From: Teichococcus aestuarii
Lineage (GTDB): Bacteria > Pseudomonadota > Alphaproteobacteria > Acetobacterales > Acetobacteraceae
Length of the DNA: 64,000 nt
Assembly (NCBI RefSeq): GCF_003116135.1
Contig: NZ_PDOA01000003.1
Span: 310,001 to 374,000 of the forward strand
Direction of reading: 5' to 3'
Shown here: in pieces, positions 59,369-64,000 of the stretch
Numbering within the stretch: the first letter of the stretch is position 1
Layout of the letters: each line of letters starts with the position of its first letter
Translations under genes and position numbers: made by a program
Notes under the pieces: model-generated
Database searches by the model: none
Seen by the model: the letters and a program-made list of their open reading frames with translations, nothing else
What the model was told of the DNA's origin: nothing

Positions 59369-59406
59369 GGCCCTGGCGGACGCCGCGCGCGGCGTCCGCC
59401 AGGGCC
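59369..59406. promoter_or_regulatory. Perfect 38-bp palindrome upstream of rlpA
   Basis: Positions 59369-59406 are an exact 38-bp palindrome (left arm GGCCCTGGCGGACGCCGCG, right arm its full complement, no spacer). It ends 33 bases before the rlpA start and follows TTAAGGTTCTGTAA. As RNA it would give a 17-bp stem with a 4-nt loop in the rlpA leader; as DNA it could extrude a cruciform or bind a symmetric protein. No gene on the plus strand ends upstream, so plain termination is not an obvious role. Confidence 0.75.
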
Positions 59407-59439
59407 CTGCCCCCTGGAAACTGACGAGGAACACGATCC

Positions 59440-59898
59440 ATGCGTGGCCTGCCCCTGGCCCTGTCCTGCCTGCCCGCCCTGCTGGCGGGTGCCCTGCTCG
59501 CGACGCCCCCTGCCCAGGCCCGCAGCGCCGCGCCCCTCGCGGCGGCGGCCACAACGGGCGGCATGGTCTTGCCGGTGCGTGAGGAGAATGCGCGCCCGCA
59601 TCGTGGCGAGGCCTCCTTCTACCATGACCGCTTCCATGGGCGGGAAATGGCCAATGGGGAGACCTTCCGGCAGGAATCGGATTCCGCCGCCAGCCGCACC
59701 CTGCCCCTCGGCACCCGGGCGCAGGTGCGGAACCTGGAGGATGGCCGGACCGCCGAGGTGACCATCGAGGACCGGGGACCCTATGCGCGCGGCCGGGTGA
59801 TCGACCTGAGCAAGAGCACCGCCCGCAAGCTGGACATGATGGAGGATGGCACCGCGCCCGTGGAAGTGCGGCCCCTCCCCGGCCAGGGGAAGGATTGA
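59440..59898 (+). CDS. rlpA: RlpA-like septal ring lytic transglycosylase-type protein (copy 1)
   Basis: A 152-residue exported protein: signal peptide to about residue 28, then one double-psi beta-barrel domain (GEASFYHDRFHGREMANGETF...AASRTLPLGTRAQVRNLEDGRTAEVTIEDRGPYARGRVIDLSKSTARKL). RlpA cuts or binds denuded glycan at the septum. There is no SPOR domain. The catalytic Asp region (EDRGPY) is kept. GAGGA lies 8 bases before the ATG. A second, similar gene follows 125 bases later. Confidence 0.9.
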   Translation: MRGLPLALSCLPALLAGALLATPPAQARSAAPLAAAATTGGMVLPVREENARPHRGEASFYHDRFHGREMANGETFRQESDSAASRTLPLGTRAQVRNLEDGRTAEVTIEDRGPYARGRVIDLSKSTARKLDMMEDGTAPVEVRPLPGQGKD

Positions 59899-60023
59899 CG
59901 GAACCGCTCGCCGCCGGGCTGGCCGCATTGCCCGGAGCGGCGGGCACCCCACCTAGGATGAACCGGGCCATGTGCGGCCATGCCGCCACCTGGCCCATCG
60001 CAAGACAAGGAGGGCCATCCATC

Positions 60024-60473
60024 ATGCGAGGACTCAAGCTGGCCGCGATCTGTGCCGCCCTTGGCCTGACGGCCGTTCTCTCCCCCGTGGAAAGCCGCGA
60101 GATGAAGCGGGAGACCACCGCCCGCAGCGCCACCGCGAGCAAGCCCGCCCCGCGTGCCGCGCACCGGGTGCAGCGCGGACGGGCCTCCTATTACGCCAAC
60201 CATTTCCACGGCAAGCGCATGGCCAATGGCCGCCGCTTCAACCGCAACTCCAACGCGGCGGCCAGCCGCACTTTGCCGCTCGGCACCCAGGCGCGGGTCA
60301 AGAACCTGGAGAACGGCCGCAGCGCCGTCGTCACCATCCAGGACCGCGGGCCGTTCAAGGGCGGGCGGGTGATCGATGTCAGCCCGCGTATCGCCACGCA
60401 GCTCGGCATGCGCGAGGAAGGGGTGGTGATGGTCGAGGTGGTGCCGATCAGCATCCCCAACAACCCGGGCTGA
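60024..60473 (+). CDS. rlpA: RlpA-like protein (copy 2)
   Basis: A 149-residue paralogue of the preceding gene. The signal peptide (GLKLAAICAALGLTAVLSPVESRE) is followed by a basic linker and the same double-psi barrel: GRASYYANHFHGKRMANGRRFNRNSNAAASRTLPLGTQARVKNLENGRSAVVTIQDRGPFKGGRVIDVSPRIATQLGM. It differs from copy 1 by a strongly basic barrel (many Arg/Lys) and IQDRGPF in place of IEDRGPY. AAGGAGGG lies 9 bases before the ATG, so it can be translated independently. Tandem duplication is likely. Confidence 0.9.
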   Translation: MRGLKLAAICAALGLTAVLSPVESREMKRETTARSATASKPAPRAAHRVQRGRASYYANHFHGKRMANGRRFNRNSNAAASRTLPLGTQARVKNLENGRSAVVTIQDRGPFKGGRVIDVSPRIATQLGMREEGVVMVEVVPISIPNNPG

Positions 60474-60497
60474 ACCGGCCCCGGCTCTCGGTCAGGC

Positions 60498-60522
60498 GGG
60501 AGACGGCACGGTGCCCTCTCCC
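60498..60522. terminator. Hairpin between convergent rlpA copy 2 and thrC
   Basis: Outer arms GGGAGA/TCTCCC with an inner GGC/GCC stem, followed by AACCCTTC. It sits 25 bases after the rlpA stop and is probably bidirectional. Confidence 0.5.
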
Positions 60523-60536
60523 AACCCTTCACCACC

Positions 60537-61943
60537 TCAGGCGGCGTTGCGCCGCGCATGGCCGCGCACGGCCGCCTCGATGCTCTCCAGGTCGTTCGGC
60601 ATCGCGATGAACCGCTCCTCCCGCTCGTAGAGATCGGCCAGCCGGGCCGGCAGCGGCGGGCGGAAGCCGGTGGCCTTCTCCACCGCGTCCGGGAACTTGG
60701 CCGGATGCGCCGTGGCCGCCACGATCACCGGGATGCCCTTGTCCTCCGGCCGGTGCGCCCGCGCCGCCGCCATGCCGATGGCGGTGTGCGGATCGGCCAG
60801 ATAGGCGCTCTCCCGCCACAGGCGACGGATTTCTTCGAGTGTCCCCTCGTCGGAGAGGGTGTGGCCGTGGAACAGGGCGGTCGCCTTCTTCCAGGCGGAG
60901 TCGGGCACCGGCATGCGGCCCTCGGCGCGGAAGCGCTGCATGGTCGTGGCGGTGGCCGCCGCATCCCGCCCCAGCAGCTCGAACAGCAGCCGCTCGAAAT
61001 TCGATGAGACCTGGATGTCCATGCTCGGCGAGAACGAGGGCGCGACCCCCTGCACCGACATGTCGTTGGCGGCGAGGAAGCGGGCCAGGATGTCGTTGCG
61101 GTTGGCGCCGATGATCAGCCGCTCGATCGGCAGACCCATGCGGCGCGCCACCCAGGCGGCCAGCACATTGCCGAAATTGCCGGTGGGGACGGAGACGGCC
61201 ACCGGGCGATCCGGTGCGCCCAGCGCCAGCGCGGCATAGGCGTAGTAGGGCACCTGCGCCGCGATGCGCGCCCAGTTGATCGAGTTCACCGCCGAGAGGC
61301 GCATCTCCTGGCGGAAGGGCGCGTCGTTGAACATCGCCTTCACCAGGTCCTGGCAGTCGTCGAAGCTGCCCTGGACGGCGATGTTGTGGATGTTGGGCGA
61401 GAGCACCGTGGTCATCTGCCGGCGCTGCACCTCGGAGGTGCGGCCCTCGGGGTGCAGGATCACCACGTCGATCGCGGCGCGGTCGCGGCAGGCCTCGATG
61501 GCGGCGGAGCCGGTGTCGCCCGAGGTGGCGCCGACGATGGTGACACGCTCGCCGCGCTTCGCCAGCGCATGGTCGAAGAGCTGCCCGAGCAGCTGCATCG
61601 CCATGTCCTTGAAGGCCAGCGTCGGCCCGTGGAACAGCTCCAGCGAGAAGATCCCCGGCTCCACCTGCACCAGCGGCGCCGTGGCGGCATGGCCGAACCC
61701 GCCATAGGCGGCGTGGGCCATGCGCAGCAGCGTGGCCTCGTCCGGCGTGCCGCCGGTGAAGCGCGCCATGAGGTGCGCGGCCAGTTCCGGATAGGGCAGG
61801 CCGCGCAGGCCGCGCCATTCGGCGGCCGAGAGCAGCGGCCAGGTTTCCGGCATGAACAGGCCGCCATCCTCGGCCAGCCCGGCCAGGAGGACGCCTTCGA
61901 AATCGCGGGCGGGGGCGGCGCCCCGGGTCGAGACATAGCGCAT
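60537..61943 (-). CDS. thrC: Threonine synthase
   Basis: A PLP enzyme converting phosphohomoserine to threonine. The 468-residue protein matches the long (proteobacterial/fungal-type) form: MRYVSTRGAAPARDFEGVLLAGLAEDGGLFMPE, the PLP-binding Lys112 in GPTLAFKDMAMQ, VGATSGDTGSAAIEA for phosphate binding, NSINWARIAAQ and PTGNFGNVLAAW. It is transcribed divergently from the S9 peptidase over a 108-base gap. Confidence 0.96.
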   Translation of the reverse strand: MRYVSTRGAAPARDFEGVLLAGLAEDGGLFMPETWPLLSAAEWRGLRGLPYPELAAHLMARFTGGTPDEATLLRMAHAAYGGFGHAATAPLVQVEPGIFSLELFHGPTLAFKDMAMQLLGQLFDHALAKRGERVTIVGATSGDTGSAAIEACRDRAAIDVVILHPEGRTSEVQRRQMTTVLSPNIHNIAVQGSFDDCQDLVKAMFNDAPFRQEMRLSAVNSINWARIAAQVPYYAYAALALGAPDRPVAVSVPTGNFGNVLAAWVARRMGLPIERLIIGANRNDILARFLAANDMSVQGVAPSFSPSMDIQVSSNFERLLFELLGRDAAATATTMQRFRAEGRMPVPDSAWKKATALFHGHTLSDEGTLEEIRRLWRESAYLADPHTAIGMAAARAHRPEDKGIPVIVAATAHPAKFPDAVEKATGFRPPLPARLADLYEREERFIAMPNDLESIEAAVRGHARRNAA

Positions 61944-62051
61944 GATGCGGGCAGATTAGGCCCTGGCGCGGCATCCGGCCATGCCGGTTGCGCGCATTTG
62001 CCGCGCTCCACCGCCTTGGCGCGCGGGCCGATCGGGTTCACCGTGGCGCCC

Positions 62052-63848
62052 ATGTCCTCCGATGCCGCGCCCGCCGATGCCGCCGCCCTGCTCGAGCGGC
62101 TGCTCGCCACCCCCGCCGCCAGCGCCCCCACCCATGCCGGGGATGGCCGGCTCTACTTCCTGCACGACGCGGAAGGCTCCGCGCAGGTCTGGGAGATCCC
62201 GGCCGGCGGCGGCGCGCCCCGGCCGCGCACCCGCCACCGCGACGCCGTCTCGCACGTCGCCGGCCTGCCGGATGGCGGCGCCGTGTTCGGCCGCGACGGC
62301 GCCGGCGACGAGCGGGTGCAGCTGCACCACCTGCCGCCCGAGGGCGAGGCCCGCGCGCTGACCGAGGCGCCGGAGGTGATCCATGGCTGGGGCGCCGTCT
62401 CGCCCGACGGCCGGCGCATCGCCTACACCGCCAATGCGCGCGACCCGGCGCACACCGATGCCTGGGTGATGGAGCTCGCCACCGGCGCGGCCCGCTGCGT
62501 GGCCGAGGTGGAAGGCCCGCACGAACTGCCCGCCTGGGCGCCGGAGGGCGACGCGCTGCTGCTGGCCACCGCCCCCCGCACCTTCGAATCCAGCCTCGAC
62601 CGCGTGGCCCTGGCCGATGGTGCCCGCACCCCCCTCACCCCGCATGAGGGCGACTGGCGCCACCAGGCGCCGCGCGGCAAGGCCGGTGGCGGCGGCTTCT
62701 GGCTGCTGACCGACCGAGGGCAGGATTTCCTGGGCGTGGCCTTCCAGGAGCCCGGGGCGGCGCCGCGCTTCCTCTACGCCCCGCCGCATGACGTGGAGGT
62801 GCTTCAGCTCTCGCCGGACGAGTCGCTGCTGGCGGTGGTGGTGAACGAGGGCGGCTACTCCCGCCTGCGCTTCCTGGATGCGGCCAGCGGCGCGGTGCGG
62901 GCCGCGCCCTGGCACCCGCGCGGCGTCATCACCAAGGTCAGCTGGGCGCCGGATGGCAGCCATGTGGCCTTCGACCTGGCGGGATTCGCCTTTCCCGCCG
63001 GGCTGCACCGCGCCTGGCCGGACCGGGCGGAGAGCGAGCCGCTGTTCCCGGCCGACGTCCCGCGCGGGCTGCGGCAATGGGAAAGCATCACCTACCCCAC
63101 CCATGACGGGCGGGAGATTCCCGCCTTCCTGGCCCTGCCGGAAGGCGAAGCGCCGGCCTCCGGCTGGCCCATGCTGGTCTGGGTGCATGGCGGCCCGGCG
63201 GCGCAGGCGCTGCCCAATTGGCGGCCCGACCTGCAGGCGGTGCTGGCCATGGGCATCGGCGTCCTGGTGCCGAATGTGCGCGGCTCCACCGGCTATGGCC
63301 GCGACTACGCCGCGCTGGACGACCGGGAGAAGCGGCTGGACAGCGTGGCGGACCTCGCCGCCGCCCATGCCTTCCTCGCCGCCCGGCCAGGGGTGGATGG
63401 GGCGCGCATCGGCATCATGGGGCAGAGCTATGGCGGCTGGATGGTGCTGGCCGCCACCACCGAATACCCGGCGCTCTGGGCCTGCGGCGTGGATTTCTAC
63501 GGCATCGCCCGCTGGAAGACCTTTTTCGAGCGCACCGGCCCCTGGCGCATCGGCCACCGCGCCGCCGAATATGGCGACCCGGTGCGGGACGCCGAATTGC
63601 TGGAGCGCCTCTCGCCGCTGCTGCGGGCGGAGCGGATCGCCTGCCCGCTGCTGGTGGCGCAGGGGATGACCGACCCGCGCGTGCCGCCGCAGGAGAGCGC
63701 GCAGATCGTGGCGGCGCTGGAGCGGCGCGGCGTGCCGGTGGAATACCTCACCTTCCCCGATGAGGGGCACGGCTTCACCAAGCGCGACAACCGGCGGAGG
63801 GTCTATCGGGCCGTGCTGGCCTTCCTGGCGCGGCACCTGAAGGGCTGA
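62052..63848 (+). CDS. S9 family serine peptidase (acylaminoacyl-/oligopeptidase type)
   Basis: A 598-residue S9 peptidase. The N-terminal two thirds form a beta-propeller (repeats such as WGAVSPDGRRIAYTANARD, LPAWAPEGDALLLAT, KVSWAPDGSHVAFDL). The C-terminal alpha/beta-hydrolase has the triad Ser459 (GQSYGG), Asp541 (TDPRVPP) and His573 (DEGHGF). There is no signal peptide, so it is a cytosolic peptidase. GTG 62043 three codons before ATG 62052 is an alternative start. Confidence 0.93.
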   Translation: MSSDAAPADAAALLERLLATPAASAPTHAGDGRLYFLHDAEGSAQVWEIPAGGGAPRPRTRHRDAVSHVAGLPDGGAVFGRDGAGDERVQLHHLPPEGEARALTEAPEVIHGWGAVSPDGRRIAYTANARDPAHTDAWVMELATGAARCVAEVEGPHELPAWAPEGDALLLATAPRTFESSLDRVALADGARTPLTPHEGDWRHQAPRGKAGGGGFWLLTDRGQDFLGVAFQEPGAAPRFLYAPPHDVEVLQLSPDESLLAVVVNEGGYSRLRFLDAASGAVRAAPWHPRGVITKVSWAPDGSHVAFDLAGFAFPAGLHRAWPDRAESEPLFPADVPRGLRQWESITYPTHDGREIPAFLALPEGEAPASGWPMLVWVHGGPAAQALPNWRPDLQAVLAMGIGVLVPNVRGSTGYGRDYAALDDREKRLDSVADLAAAHAFLAARPGVDGARIGIMGQSYGGWMVLAATTEYPALWACGVDFYGIARWKTFFERTGPWRIGHRAAEYGDPVRDAELLERLSPLLRAERIACPLLVAQGMTDPRVPPQESAQIVAALERRGVPVEYLTFPDEGHGFTKRDNRRRVYRAVLAFLARHLKG

Positions 63849-63856
63849 GGGCGGGC

Positions 63857-64000
63857 ATGTACGATCTCTGGGTGAACTACCCCGCCATCCCGGCGCAGGA
63901 GGCGGCGGTCTCCGGCGCGCTGCGCGGCCTGCTGGAGGGCGGCGCTCCCCTGCCTGCCGCCTATGGCCCGCCCCAGGGGGCGGAGGCGGCACGCCGGGCC
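63857..64000 (+). CDS. DUF4936-like protein (3' end outside window)
   Basis: The frame from ATG 63857 is open to the window end (48 codons). It begins MYDLWVNYPAIPAQEAAVSGALRGLL, which has the short-strand-then-helix opening seen in DUF4936 proteins. It starts 8 bases after the S9 peptidase stop, so it is probably cotranscribed. Too little sequence is visible to be certain of the family. Confidence 0.5.
   Translation, partial: MYDLWVNYPAIPAQEAAVSGALRGLLEGGAPLPAAYGPPQGAEAARRA

Noticed and set aside
59237-59406. CRISPR array or IS-end inverted repeats in the M16-rlpA gap
   Set aside because: Only two short hairpin units with 12-bp separation exist, there are no spacers, and no transposase lies nearby.

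Overview
The window is a very G+C-rich chromosomal stretch that reads as an alphaproteobacterium, most likely a Roseomonas-like member of the Acetobacteraceae. This is inferred from FlbT/FlaF-type flagellar regulation, HWE-kinase bacteriophytochrome signalling, Bug/TctC-type solute receptors without adjacent transporters, DUF2842 and DUF1398 proteins, and the gpmI-envC-ctpA-deacetylase-rppH gene order. There is no IS element, prophage, CRISPR array or plasmid function. Almost all of it is core or lineage-typical chromosome, tightly packed, with many 1-4 nt overlaps between genes and strong hairpins between convergent genes.

Region by region: 0-4.4 kb carries a truncated RNA 2',3'-cyclic phosphodiesterase, a copper pair (DUF2946 + PCu(A)C), a sirtuin overlapping a uracil-DNA glycosylase that seems to start at CTG, an MMP-like zincin, MscL and a VOC protein. 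4.4-9.6 kb holds a glycine-zipper lipoprotein, a TRAP transporter (dctP-dctQ-dctM), a CBS protein and a lipoprotein serine protease. 9.7-13 kb is a phosphatidylethanolamine operon (psd-pssA) extended by a cysteine phosphatase and a tiny membrane protein, plus a LysM protein. 13-16 kb has convergent cytochrome b and cytochrome c' genes, tRNA-Pro(CGG) and a TorF-like porin. 16-24 kb contains apt, a receptor-like protein, flaF/flbT, a TPR methyltransferase, formate-tetrahydrofolate ligase, an orphan TctC receptor and OmpW behind an FNR-like site.

24-28 kb is an Mla-type lipid-transport operon (mlaE-mlaF-mlaD-pqiC-like). It is followed by a flavin amine oxidase broken by one in-frame TAG, a YccF protein and a BisC/TorA-type molybdoenzyme. 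32-36 kb holds a MarR regulator with a perfect 16-bp palindrome at its promoter, DUF1398, tag, a patatin and another TctC receptor. 36.3-40.1 kb is a light-sensing operon: heme oxygenase, bacteriophytochrome kinase with a fused receiver, and an NADPH:FMN reductase, all overlapping and closed by a 17-bp-stem terminator. 40-46 kb has purD, an NTF2-like protein, xseA, an M23 lipoprotein and an LpxL-type acyltransferase. 46-55 kb has a Tim44-like protein, an orphan NMT1-like receptor, then gpmI-envC-ctpA-polysaccharide-deacetylase-like-rppH. 55-64 kb has a chemoreceptor, pmbA and an M16 peptidase, two tandem RlpA proteins behind an unusual perfect 38-bp palindrome, thrC, an S9 peptidase and the start of a DUF4936-like gene.

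The points most worth a second look are the TAG-interrupted amine oxidase, the 38-bp palindrome, the phytochrome-heme oxygenase-flavin reductase operon, the phosphatase coupled to phosphatidylethanolamine synthesis, the CTG start, and the MarR and FNR-like operators. I found no clearly undescribed multi-gene defence or mobile system.
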